Positions 50,982 through 57,874 of a stretch of 64,000 nt of DNA are shown here, piece after piece. This DNA is from CAVXGU01 sp963761615. GTDB lineage: Bacteria > Acidobacteriota > Vicinamibacteria > Vicinamibacterales > CAVVIG01. The notes beneath the pieces were generated by a model. The model was not told the origin of the DNA. It saw nothing but the letters and a program-made list of their open reading frames with translations, and searched no databases. Where the stretch lies: the NCBI GenBank assembly GCA_963761615.1, contig CAVXGU010000003.1, positions 496,001-560,000 on the forward strand, read 5' to 3'. The position numbers and the translations under genes were made by a program. Each line of letters starts with the position of its first letter. Position 1 is the first letter of the stretch.

Positions 50982-51787
50982 GCACGATCGCCTCGATCCT
51001 GGGACGGCCCGTCGGCTGGCACGATCTCGTCGACATCCTCGTCGTGTCCGTCCTGATCTACTGGGTCCTGAAGCTCATTCGCGGGACGAGGGCCGTCCAG
51101 ATGGCCCTCGGCGGCGGCGTCGTGGTCGCGCTGTTCTACGGGTCCCAGTGGGCCAATCTCAGCACGGTCAACTGGCTCGTCCGCAACCTGGTCAGCTACA
51201 TCGTGATTGCGGTCATCGTGCTCTTCCAGTCCGATATCCGCCGCGCGCTGTCGCACCTGGGACGCGCGCCCTTCTTCCGGTACTTCACGAAGACCCAGGC
51301 CGCCGAGGAGATGATCGAGGAGCTGGTCGTGGCGGCCGGGATGCTGTCGGCGCGCCGGATCGGCGCCATCATCGCCGTCGAGCGCCAGATCGGTCTGCGC
51401 AACTACATCGAGGGCGGCATTCCTCTCGATGCCGTGGTGACCTACGACCTGCTCGTCAGCATCTTCCATCCGGCGTCGCCGATGCACGACGGCGCGGTCA
51501 TCATCCGCGAGGACCGCGTCGCCGCGGCGGCGTGCTTCCTGCCCCTCACCATCAATCCCAAGCTGAGCAAGGAGCTCGGCTCCCGGCACCGCGCGGCCAT
51601 CGGCCTCACCGAGGAGAACGACTCGGTGGCCCTCGTGGTGTCGGAGGAGACCGGCAGCATTTCAATCGTGGTCGAGGGCCAGATCCAGCGCGGCCTCTCG
51701 GCCGAACGGCTGCGGTCGGAGCTCGCGGCGCTCATCGTGCAGGGACGGCAGGTCGAGCCGAACCACCGCACGGCGCCGGCGGCGTGA
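50978..51787 (+). CDS. cdaA: Diadenylate cyclase (c-di-AMP synthase) CdaA
   Basis: 269 residues. Two or three N-terminal membrane helices (ILVVSVLIYWVLKLI, MALGGGVVVALFYG, LVSYIVIAVIVLFQSDIRRAL) precede the DAC domain. The catalytic motifs are present: MHDGAVIIRED (DGA) and SRHRAAIGLTE (RHR), with VALVVSEETGSISIVVEG after them. It makes c-di-AMP at the membrane, controlling potassium and osmolyte balance and cell-wall homeostasis. The GTG overlaps folP (GTGA), and the order cdaA-cdaR-glmM is the widely conserved one. Confidence 0.95.
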   Translation: MSTIASILGRPVGWHDLVDILVVSVLIYWVLKLIRGTRAVQMALGGGVVVALFYGSQWANLSTVNWLVRNLVSYIVIAVIVLFQSDIRRALSHLGRAPFFRYFTKTQAAEEMIEELVVAAGMLSARRIGAIIAVERQIGLRNYIEGGIPLDAVVTYDLLVSIFHPASPMHDGAVIIREDRVAAAACFLPLTINPKLSKELGSRHRAAIGLTEENDSVALVVSEETGSISIVVEGQIQRGLSAERLRSELAALIVQGRQVEPNHRTAPAA

Positions 51788-51798
51788 GGCAGGGGATC

Positions 51799-52503
51799 AT
51801 GCGCGCGGTCTGGCCCTTCGATCATCTCGGTCTCAAGGCGCTCTCGGCCGGCCTCGCGGTCCTGCTGTGGCTCGCGGTGGCGGGCGAGCAGACGGTCGAG
51901 CGGAGCCTGCGGGTCTCGCTCGTCCTGCAGCAGTTCCCCGACGGACTGGAGCTGCAGAGCGAGCCGCCGTCCACCGTCGACGTCCGCGTCCGGGGGCAGG
52001 CCAGCTCGCTCGCCAGCCTGACCGGCGCCGACATCATCGCCGTCCTGGATCTGTCCAACGTCGGCCCGGGCCGCCACATCTTTCCCCTGACGCCGGAGAC
52101 GATCCAGGCGCCCTACGACGTCGAAGTGGAGCAGGTGATTCCCTCGTCGCTGACGCTCTCGTTCGAACGGACGGCCTCGCGCTCGCTGCAGATTCGGCCG
52201 CCCGTCGACGGCCAGCCGGCGCCCGGGTTCGAAGTCGCGGGCGTGACGAGCGATCCCGCGCAGGTCGAGATCGTCGGCCCGGCCAGCGCCGTCGCCAAGG
52301 CGCAGGCCGTGTCGACCGAGCCCATCGACGTGGCCGGCGCGTCGGCCGACGTGCATCGCGTCGTCAAGCTGGGACTCTCCGATCCCCAGTTGCGCCTTCG
52401 AAACACGCAGGCCGCGGCCGTGACGGTCCTGATCCGGAAGATCGCCGTGCCCAACCCCACGAGTACACCAAGTCCCAGTACCCCCAGTGCGCCCCCCCAC
52501 TGA
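51799..52503 (+). CDS. cdaR: YbbR-domain regulator of CdaA
   Basis: 234 residues. A single N-terminal membrane helix (GLKALSAGLAVLLWLAVAG) is followed by about two YbbR repeats (SLRVSLVLQQFPDGLEL, VDVRVRGQASSLASL, DLSNVGPGRHIFPLT, EVEQVIPSSLTLSFE), ending in a Thr/Pro/Ser tail. CdaR proteins bind CdaA from the outer face of the membrane and modulate c-di-AMP production. ATG 51799 was chosen; a GTG at 51784 overlapping the cdaA stop is an alternative in keeping with the local style. The 3' end overlaps glmM by 17 bases. Confidence 0.88.
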   Translation: MRAVWPFDHLGLKALSAGLAVLLWLAVAGEQTVERSLRVSLVLQQFPDGLELQSEPPSTVDVRVRGQASSLASLTGADIIAVLDLSNVGPGRHIFPLTPETIQAPYDVEVEQVIPSSLTLSFERTASRSLQIRPPVDGQPAPGFEVAGVTSDPAQVEIVGPASAVAKAQAVSTEPIDVAGASADVHRVVKLGLSDPQLRLRNTQAAAVTVLIRKIAVPNPTSTPSPSTPSAPPH

Positions 52504-53845
52504 CCCCGTTCCGCGCCTGTTCGGCACCGACGGCGTCCGTGGCGTGGCGGGAGCCTACCCCCTCGATCCGCCGACGGTGCGGCGAATCGGTGCGGCGCTC
52601 GTGCGGGCCCTGACCCGGAGCGGCCGCGCGCTCAAGCTCCTCACCGGCCGGGACACGCGCGAGTCCGGTCCGTGGATCGAAGCCGAGTTCGCGGCCGGCG
52701 TGGCCAGTCAGGGCGCGGAGGTCGCCTCGGCGGGCGTCGTGCCGACGCCCGCGATCGCCTACCTCGCCAGCCACGAGGGCTACGACGCCGGCGTGGTCAT
52801 CTCGGCGTCACACAATCCGTTCGAAGACAACGGCATCAAGGTCTTCTCGGGTCGCGGCGAGAAGTTCACCGAGCACGTGGAGCGGGAGGTCGAGTCAATC
52901 GTTGCCGACGCGGCGTGGAGCACGCCCGGGGGCGCGCCCGGGCCCGTCCGCCAGGTGGATCTCGTCTCGGCCTATCTGGATCATCTTCGTCCCGTCTTTC
53001 CCGATGCGTCGGGTCTGGGTCCGTTCCCCCTGGCCGTCGACTGCGCCAACGGCGCAACCTCGGCGCTCGCGCCGGCGCTCCTGCGTGCGATCGGCCTCTC
53101 GCCGGTCGTCGTCGGGGCGGAGCCCGACGGGCGGAACATCAACCTGAACTGCGGCTCCACCCACCCGGAGCTGCTGGCCCGGACCGTGGTCGAGCGCGGG
53201 TGCCGGCTGGGCGTCGCGTTCGACGGCGACGGCGATCGCGCGATCTTCGTCGATCACCGGGGCCAGGTCGTCGACGGAGATGCGGTGCTGCTCATGTGCG
53301 CGCGCCGCCTGCAGCAGGAAGGGAAGCTGGCCGGCGGCGCGATCGCCGCGACCGTGATGAGCAACGTCGGCCTCGAGCTCGCCCTGCGGGCGCGCGGCAT
53401 CCGCCTCGTGCGTTGCCAGGTCGGCGATCGGTACGTCCGGGAGACGATGCGCGAGCAGGGGCTGACGCTCGGCGGAGAACAGTCCGGGCACATCATCTTC
53501 GCCGACTATCTGTTCACCGGCGACGGCCTCTGCACGGCGCTCAACGTGCTGCGCACCGTCGCCGCGGCGGGGCGATCGCTGGCCGAGCTCGCCGGCGACC
53601 TCGTGACCTACCCGCAGGTGCTCCTCAACGTCCGCGTCCAGCACAAGGCCGACTGGCGGAGCGTCCCGGCCGTGGCGGCGGCCGTCGCGCGTGCCGAGTC
53701 TCGCGTCGCCGGACACGGGCGGGTGCTCATCCGGTACTCGGGCACCGAGCCCCTGCTGCGCGTGATGATCGAAGGGGAGGAGTCGGGCGAGATCCGCGCG
53801 CTGGCCGACGAGATCGCCAGGGCGGCCCGGGAGCACCTGTCGTGA
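52487..53845 (+). CDS. glmM: Phosphoglucosamine mutase
   Basis: 452 residues, alpha-D-phosphohexomutase. The N-terminus has RLFGTDGVRGVAG; the phosphoserine loop is VVISASHNPFEDNGIK (Ser at about 105), the metal loop GVAFDGDGDRAIFVD, the sugar-binding loop GGEQSGHIIF, and the phosphate-binding loop RYSGTEPLLRVM. It turns glucosamine-6-P into glucosamine-1-P for UDP-GlcNAc, hence peptidoglycan and LPS. The GTG start lies inside the end of cdaR. The stop overlaps pdxJ (GTGA). Confidence 0.97.
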   Translation: MRPPTDPVPRLFGTDGVRGVAGAYPLDPPTVRRIGAALVRALTRSGRALKLLTGRDTRESGPWIEAEFAAGVASQGAEVASAGVVPTPAIAYLASHEGYDAGVVISASHNPFEDNGIKVFSGRGEKFTEHVEREVESIVADAAWSTPGGAPGPVRQVDLVSAYLDHLRPVFPDASGLGPFPLAVDCANGATSALAPALLRAIGLSPVVVGAEPDGRNINLNCGSTHPELLARTVVERGCRLGVAFDGDGDRAIFVDHRGQVVDGDAVLLMCARRLQQEGKLAGGAIAATVMSNVGLELALRARGIRLVRCQVGDRYVRETMREQGLTLGGEQSGHIIFADYLFTGDGLCTALNVLRTVAAAGRSLAELAGDLVTYPQVLLNVRVQHKADWRSVPAVAAAVARAESRVAGHGRVLIRYSGTEPLLRVMIEGEESGEIRALADEIARAAREHLS

Positions 53846-54585
53846 TTCGCCTGTCGGTCAACGTCAACAAGGTCGCGACGCTGCGGAACGCGCGCGGCGG
53901 GCGCCAGCCGAGCGTCATCGAGGCGGTGAGGGCGTCGGTGGCGGCGGGCGCCCCGGGCATCACCGTGCACCCCCGCGCCGACCAGCGGCACATCACCGTC
54001 GAGGACGTCCGCGACATCCGGCGGACGCTCCGCGACGAGGCGCCGACGGTCGAGCTCAACATCGAGGGCGACCCCCGTCCCGACCTGCTGGACCTCGTCG
54101 AGGAGGTGGGCCCTACGCAGTGCACGCTCGTCCCCGTGCGCCCCGGCGAGATCACCAGCCAGGCCGGCTGGCGTGACGGTCCCGACGCGGCCCGCCTGCC
54201 CGAAGCCGTCTCCCGTCTCAGGGCGCGGGACGTCCGGGTGAGCCTCTTCGTCGACGCGGAGCCCGGCCCCGTCCGCTGGGCCGCGTCGACCGGGGCCGAT
54301 CGGATCGAGCTCTACACGGAGCCGTTCGCGCGAGCGTTCGAGCGCGGCCTGGACGCGGCACGCGCGGCCTTCTCGGCCTGCGCCGACGCCGCGCGCCTGG
54401 CCCACTCCCTGGGGCTGGGCGTGAACGCCGGCCACGATCTGGACCTCGACAACCTCGTCCTCTTCCGGGACCTCCCGTTTCTGGCCGAAGTGTCGATCGG
54501 CCACGCCCTGATCTCGCGGGCCCTGTTCGTCGGGCTGGCCACCGCGGTCCGCGAGTACCTGGAGACGCTGGGGCGGGCCGGTTAG
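53842..54585 (+). CDS. pdxJ: Pyridoxine 5'-phosphate synthase
   Basis: 247 residues, TIM-barrel. Condenses 3-amino-2-oxopropyl phosphate with deoxyxylulose phosphate to PNP, the last ring-forming step of DXP-dependent vitamin B6 synthesis. Landmarks: LSVNVNKVATLRNARGG, GITVHPRADQRHI, ELNIEGDP, CTLVPVRPGEITSQAGW, GADRIELYTEPFA, GLGVNAGHDLDLDNL and EVSIGHALISRALF. The GTG overlaps the glmM stop. Confidence 0.96.
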   Translation: MIRLSVNVNKVATLRNARGGRQPSVIEAVRASVAAGAPGITVHPRADQRHITVEDVRDIRRTLRDEAPTVELNIEGDPRPDLLDLVEEVGPTQCTLVPVRPGEITSQAGWRDGPDAARLPEAVSRLRARDVRVSLFVDAEPGPVRWAASTGADRIELYTEPFARAFERGLDAARAAFSACADAARLAHSLGLGVNAGHDLDLDNLVLFRDLPFLAEVSIGHALISRALFVGLATAVREYLETLGRAG

Positions 54586-54627
54586 TGGACTGCGTTCGAG
54601 ATCGACTGCTATGATCAAGTGCTGCCC

Positions 54628-55251
54628 ATGAAGACGGATGCCATCGCCTTCGGCCTCGCCGGGGTACTCTTCGGACTGCTCGCGGGCTGGATCATCGGCA
54701 CCGAGCAGGCACCGGCCCGTCCGGCGACCGCGCCCGCGACGCAGGCGGCCCCTGCGGCCAGCAGCAGCACCGGCGACACCGCGACGCAGTCCCCGCCGCC
54801 CGCGCCCCTGGATCAGTCTCAGGTCGACGCCCTGACGTCAGTCGCCGCGCGACAGCCGAAGGACGCCCAGCCGCGCATCCAGCTCGGCAACCTCTACTTC
54901 GATGCCGAGCGCTACACGGACGCGATCAAGTGGTACACGGAGGCGCTCAAGCTCGCGCCGAACGACGTCGACGTCAGCACCGATCTGGGCGTGAGCTACT
55001 ACTACACGAACCAGCCCGACCGGGCGCTCGATCAGTTCGCGTACTCGCTCAAGATCAATCCGAAGCACACCAAGACGCTCCTCAATCTGGGCATCGTGCG
55101 GGCGTTCGGCAAGCAGGATCTCGCGGGCGCGACGCAGGCCTGGCAGCAGCTGGTGCAGCTGGCGCCGGACAGTCCGGAGGGACAGGCCGCCAAGAAGGCG
55201 CTCGACAGCCTGCAGTCGGCCCACTCCGGCGGGACCATGCCGGGTGCCTGA
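54628..55251 (+). CDS. Membrane-anchored TPR protein
   Basis: 207 residues from ATG 54628 (an in-frame GTG lies at 54619). One N-terminal membrane helix (IAFGLAGVLFGLLAGWIIG), a 45-residue Ala/Pro/Thr-rich linker, then three TPR units from about 80 to 190 (PRIQLGNLYFDAERYTDAIK, VSTDLGVSYYYTNQPDRALD and LLNLGIVRAFGKQDLAGATQ). TPRs bind other proteins; the domain should face the periplasm. TATGAT at 54610-54615 may be a -10. The stop overlaps the YHS gene by one base, so it leads or continues the microcompartment operon. Confidence 0.78.
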   Translation: MKTDAIAFGLAGVLFGLLAGWIIGTEQAPARPATAPATQAAPAASSSTGDTATQSPPPAPLDQSQVDALTSVAARQPKDAQPRIQLGNLYFDAERYTDAIKWYTEALKLAPNDVDVSTDLGVSYYYTNQPDRALDQFAYSLKINPKHTKTLLNLGIVRAFGKQDLAGATQAWQQLVQLAPDSPEGQAAKKALDSLQSAHSGGTMPGA

Positions 55252-55514
55252 TGCTGCGCCTGGCGCTGCTGCTGGTCCTGTTCGCCGTCGTCGCCCGGGC
55301 CTTCTGGCGCCTCGTCGACGGCATCGTCGAAGGTCTGACCGGACAGCCTCCGCGCTCCTCGCAGCCGCCCGCGCGCCGTATCTCGATGCAGCGTGATCCC
55401 GTGTGCGGCACCTTCGTCGTGCCCGAACACGCGGTCCGGCTCGCCGACGGGGCCCGCGTCCTCTATTTCTGCTCGGCCCGCTGCCGCGACGCCTACCGCG
55501 CGCGCACCGCATGA
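55251..55514 (+). CDS. Small membrane protein with YHS domain
   Basis: 87 residues. One N-terminal hydrophobic helix (LRLALLLVLFAVVARAFW) is followed by a YHS domain: MQRDPVCGTFVVPEHAVRLA, then VLYFCSARCRDAYRA. Three cysteines are well placed to bind a metal (Cys in DPVCG and the pair in FCSARC). YHS domains occur in copper-transport ATPases and metal-handling proteins. It begins in the TPR stop and overlaps the aldolase start (ATGA), so it is firmly in this operon. A metal role near the microcompartment aldolase, which needs a divalent ion, is only an inference. Confidence 0.75.
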   Translation: MLRLALLLVLFAVVARAFWRLVDGIVEGLTGQPPRSSQPPARRISMQRDPVCGTFVVPEHAVRLADGARVLYFCSARCRDAYRARTA

Positions 55515-56383
55515 ACGCCGCCGAATCCACACTCCGCGCCGACATCGTCGAAGTCGGCCGCCGCATGTACGCCCGCGGGTACACGGCGTCGAACGACGGC
55601 AACGTCAGCGTGCGCCTCGGCGCCGACCGGCTCCTGATGACTCCCAAGGGCGTCTGCAAGGGCTTCATGACGCCCGAGATGATGTGCATCACGGATCTCG
55701 AGGGCCGCAAGGTGCAGGGCGACCGGGACCCGTCCTCCGAGATGCTGATGCACCTCGAGGTGTACCGCCAGCGGCCCGACGTGCAGGCCGTGGTCCACGC
55801 GCATCCGCCCACGGCGACGGGCTTCGCCGTGGCGGGCATTCCGCTCGATCGCGCCGTCCTGGCCGAGGTCGTCACGACCCTCGGGAGCGTTCCGATCGCG
55901 GAGTACGCGACGCCGTCCACCGCCGAGCTGCCCGCGGCCGTCCGCAAGTACATCAAGGCGCACGACGGGATGCTGCTGGCGAATCACGGCGCCCTGACCG
56001 TCGGTCGTGATCTCTACGGCGCCTACTACAAGATGGAGACGATCGAGCACTTCGCCCAGATCAGTCTGGTCGCGCGTCTCCTCGGCCGCGAGAACGTCAT
56101 CTCCCGCGAGGAGGTCGCACGCCTCCAGGCGCTCCGCGGCACGTACGGGATTGCGGCGCCCGCACCCATTTGCGATCCCGCCGCGCCGCCGGTCGACGAA
56201 GCCGAGGCCCAGGCCGCCTGTCAGACCGTGCAGGCGCCCTCCGGCGTCGGACGCCGCCTGGTCTCGGAGCGCGGAGCGGGGCCCCGCGCGGGCGACGAAC
56301 GTCCCGATGACGACGCGGAAATTCGGTTAACATACCGCGAGCTCTCCGCGCTGATCGAAGACGCGCTGCGCGCGTTGCGCTGA
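55511..56383 (+). CDS. Class II aldolase (fuculose/rhamnulose-phosphate aldolase-like) with terminal encapsulation-type helix
   Basis: 290 residues, about 75 more than a typical FucA. The core has YTASNDGNVSVRLG, the acidic residue in DPSSEMLMHLEVY (about 77), zinc histidines in VVHAHPPTATGF (about 97 and 99) and LLANHGALTVGRD. After about 220 there is a Pro/Ala-rich linker and a last helix TYRELSALIEDALRALR, typical in spacing and chemistry of peptides that direct cargo into microcompartments. The known relatives cleave L-fuculose-1-P or L-rhamnulose-1-P to DHAP and lactaldehyde. The BMC genes follow 102 bases later. The sugar is inferred from family. Confidence 0.85.
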   Translation: MNAAESTLRADIVEVGRRMYARGYTASNDGNVSVRLGADRLLMTPKGVCKGFMTPEMMCITDLEGRKVQGDRDPSSEMLMHLEVYRQRPDVQAVVHAHPPTATGFAVAGIPLDRAVLAEVVTTLGSVPIAEYATPSTAELPAAVRKYIKAHDGMLLANHGALTVGRDLYGAYYKMETIEHFAQISLVARLLGRENVISREEVARLQALRGTYGIAAPAPICDPAAPPVDEAEAQAACQTVQAPSGVGRRLVSERGAGPRAGDERPDDDAEIRLTYRELSALIEDALRALR

Positions 56384-56485
56384 CGCCCCGGAGCACGGGC
56401 GTTCATGCGCCTGCGTGAGGGACGCGAAGGCGGCACGACGGGCGAGCGGTGGCGGGGCTCCGCGTAGCAGTGAGAAGGAGATCGT

Positions 56486-56779
56486 ATGGGTGAGGCGCTC
56501 GGGATGGTCGAGACGAAAGGCCTGGTGGCGATGATCGAAGCCGCCGACGCGATGGTGAAGGCGGCGAAGGTCACGCTCGTCGGCTGGGAGAAGATCGGCG
56601 CCGGCTACGTGACGGCCATCGTGCGCGGTGACGTCGCCGCCGTGAAGGCCGCCACCGACGCCGGCGCGGCGGCCGCGCGTCGTGTCGGCGAGCTCGTGTC
56701 CGTACACGTGATTCCCCGGCCGCACGCCAATCTCGAAGACGCGCTGCCGATCGGCAAGGCCTCGTCCTCCAAGGCCTGA
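56486..56779 (+). CDS. Microcompartment hexameric shell protein (BMC-H, PduA-like)
   Basis: 97 residues, one BMC domain. LGMVETKGLVAMIEAADAMV opens the fold, GWEKIGAGYVTAIVRGDVAA holds the pore loop (KIGAG, where PduA has KIGSG), and the end is VGELVSVHVIPRPHANLED. Hexamers tile the shell facets, and the central pore passes small polar metabolites. It is the only BMC-H in the locus, and no trimeric BMC-T is seen. AAGGAG seven bases upstream of the ATG is a strong ribosome-binding site, fitting the high copy number of facet protein. Confidence 0.96.
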   Translation: MGEALGMVETKGLVAMIEAADAMVKAAKVTLVGWEKIGAGYVTAIVRGDVAAVKAATDAGAAAARRVGELVSVHVIPRPHANLEDALPIGKASSSKA

Positions 56780-56785
56780 TCCGAC

Positions 56786-57061
56786 GTGCTGCTCGCGAAG
56801 ATCGTGGGGACCGTCGTGGCCACCCGCAAGGACCCGCGCCTCGTCAGCAACAAGCTGCTCGTGGCGCGAGCGATCGACCCTCGCGGCAAGCCCGAAGGTC
56901 ACTATCTGGTGGCTGTCGATACCGTGGAGGCGGGCGTCGGCGAAACCGTCCTCATCGTGAGCGGCAGCTCGGCGCGGATGGCGTCCGGCCTCAAGGATTG
57001 TCCCGTCGACGCGGCCGTCGTGGGCATCGTCGACCACGTCGACCTGACCGAATCCACCTAG
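56786..57061 (+). CDS. Microcompartment pentameric vertex protein 1 (EutN/CcmL)
   Basis: 91 residues, BMC-P. Key segments: LLAKIVGTVVATRKDPRL, SNKLLVARAIDP, YLVAVDTVEAGVGETVLIVSG and VDAAVVGIVDHVDL. Pentamers cap the twelve vertices. The GTG start is six bases after BMC-H. Confidence 0.94.
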   Translation: MLLAKIVGTVVATRKDPRLVSNKLLVARAIDPRGKPEGHYLVAVDTVEAGVGETVLIVSGSSARMASGLKDCPVDAAVVGIVDHVDLTEST

Positions 57062-57107
57062 GAGGCACGTCGCTCGCGACCGCGCGTCCACGAATCTCCA
57101 CGCCAAG

Positions 57108-57374
57108 ATGCAACTGGCCCGCGTCATCGGCACGGTCGTCGCCACCAGGAAAGACGAGAGCCTCGGCGGCCTCACGCTGCTGCTCGTTCAGCCCCTCACG
57201 CCCGCCAGGGAACCGGCCGGCCGGCCGCTCGTCGCCGCGGACGCCGCGGGCGCCGGCGTGGGCGAGGAGGTCTTCATCGTGCGCGGGAAGGAGGCGAGCT
57301 TTCCGTTCTACCCGCCCGAAGCGCCGGTCGACGCCGGCATCGTCGGCATCGTCAATCACTGGGAGCTGGAGTAG
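57108..57374 (+). CDS. Microcompartment pentameric vertex protein 2 (EutN/CcmL)
   Basis: 88 residues, BMC-P. MQLARVIGTVVATRKDESLG, LTLLLVQPLTP, GVGEEVFIVRGKEAS and VDAGIVGIVNHWEL match the family. It differs clearly from its neighbours (roughly half identical by eye), so this is not a recent duplication. AGGAGG at 57060-57065 is far from the ATG, so the start is less certain than the frame. Confidence 0.93.
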   Translation: MQLARVIGTVVATRKDESLGGLTLLLVQPLTPAREPAGRPLVAADAAGAGVGEEVFIVRGKEASFPFYPPEAPVDAGIVGIVNHWELE

Positions 57375-57376
57375 GC

Positions 57377-57649
57377 GTGCAGATCGCGCGCGTGGTCGGC
57401 ACGGTCGTCTCGACGCAGAAGCACCGGAAGTTCCAGGGCGCCAAGCTGCTGCTGGTCCAGCCGATGGGTCCCGATGACACGCCGAGGGGGGCGGCCGTGC
57501 TCGCCGTGGACGGTGTCGGCGCGGGCATCCACGAGAAGGTCCTGATCGTCATGGAAGGACGGGCGGCCGGTGACGCCATCGGCCAGAAGGCCGCGCCCGT
57601 GGACACGGCCATCATCGGCATCATCGACGACGTGGAGCTCGCGGAATGA
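57377..57649 (+). CDS. Microcompartment pentameric vertex protein 3 (EutN/CcmL)
   Basis: 90 residues, BMC-P. MQIARVVGTVVSTQKHRKFQ, AKLLLVQPMGPDD, VLAVDGVGAGIHEKVLIV and VDTAIIGIIDDVELAE. The GTG is two bases after the previous stop; its TGA (57647-57649) overlaps an ATG at 57646 that opens the small Cys-rich gene. Three different BMC-P copies are usual in Planctomycetes- and Haliangium-type shells. Confidence 0.94.
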   Translation: MQIARVVGTVVSTQKHRKFQGAKLLLVQPMGPDDTPRGAAVLAVDGVGAGIHEKVLIVMEGRAAGDAIGQKAAPVDTAIIGIIDDVELAE

Positions 57650-57874
57650 ACGCGTTCGACGAACGGCGGAATCCGCGAGATCGCGAGGGACGCCATCGCG
57701 CGCCGGGCCGGGAGCCCTCGGGAGCGGCCGGTGCCGGCATCGCCGGCGGGCGGGCACGGCAGCTTCCTGCTCTTCAGTCTGTCTTCGGGAGACGACTTGC
57801 GGGGCGGAGCCTGCATCATCGAGCCAGCGGTGCCGTGCACCCATTGCGGCTACTGCCGGAGCTACGGACACTAG
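57646..57874 (+). CDS. Cryptic Cys-rich small protein of the microcompartment locus (frameshift in sequence)
   Basis: A coding frame at 57650-57874 gives GGIREIARDAIARRAG, a Pro-rich linker, GSFLLFSLSSGDDLRGG, CIIEPAVPCTHCGYC and RSYGH, then TAG. The dehydrogenase GTG overlaps that stop by one base (TAGTG), and ATG 57646 overlaps the BMC-P3 stop (ATGA), so both ends are set by coupling. The ATG frame and the coding frame differ by one base, so one extra base within about 57652-57667 is assumed, giving about 75 residues starting MNAFDE. The first helix resembles an encapsulation peptide. Four cysteines (codons 57812, 57836, 57845, 57854) form C-x7-C-x2-C-x2-C, suited to Fe-S or zinc. Family unknown to me. 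Without the shift, the frame could only start at GTG 57731. Confidence 0.65.

Noticed and set aside
57646..57873. N-terminal 76-residue extension of the hydroxyacid dehydrogenase
   Set aside because: Composition is shadow-like, the family does not have it, and the other frame there encodes a coherent Cys-rich protein ending at the GTG.
57377..57874. BMC-P3 and the Cys-rich protein as one fusion through read-through of TGA 57647-57649 (or selenocysteine)
   Set aside because: The ATGA overlap, the six other +1 insertions and the absence of an obvious SECIS-like hairpin make separate genes with a sequence error simpler; kept only as an alternative.
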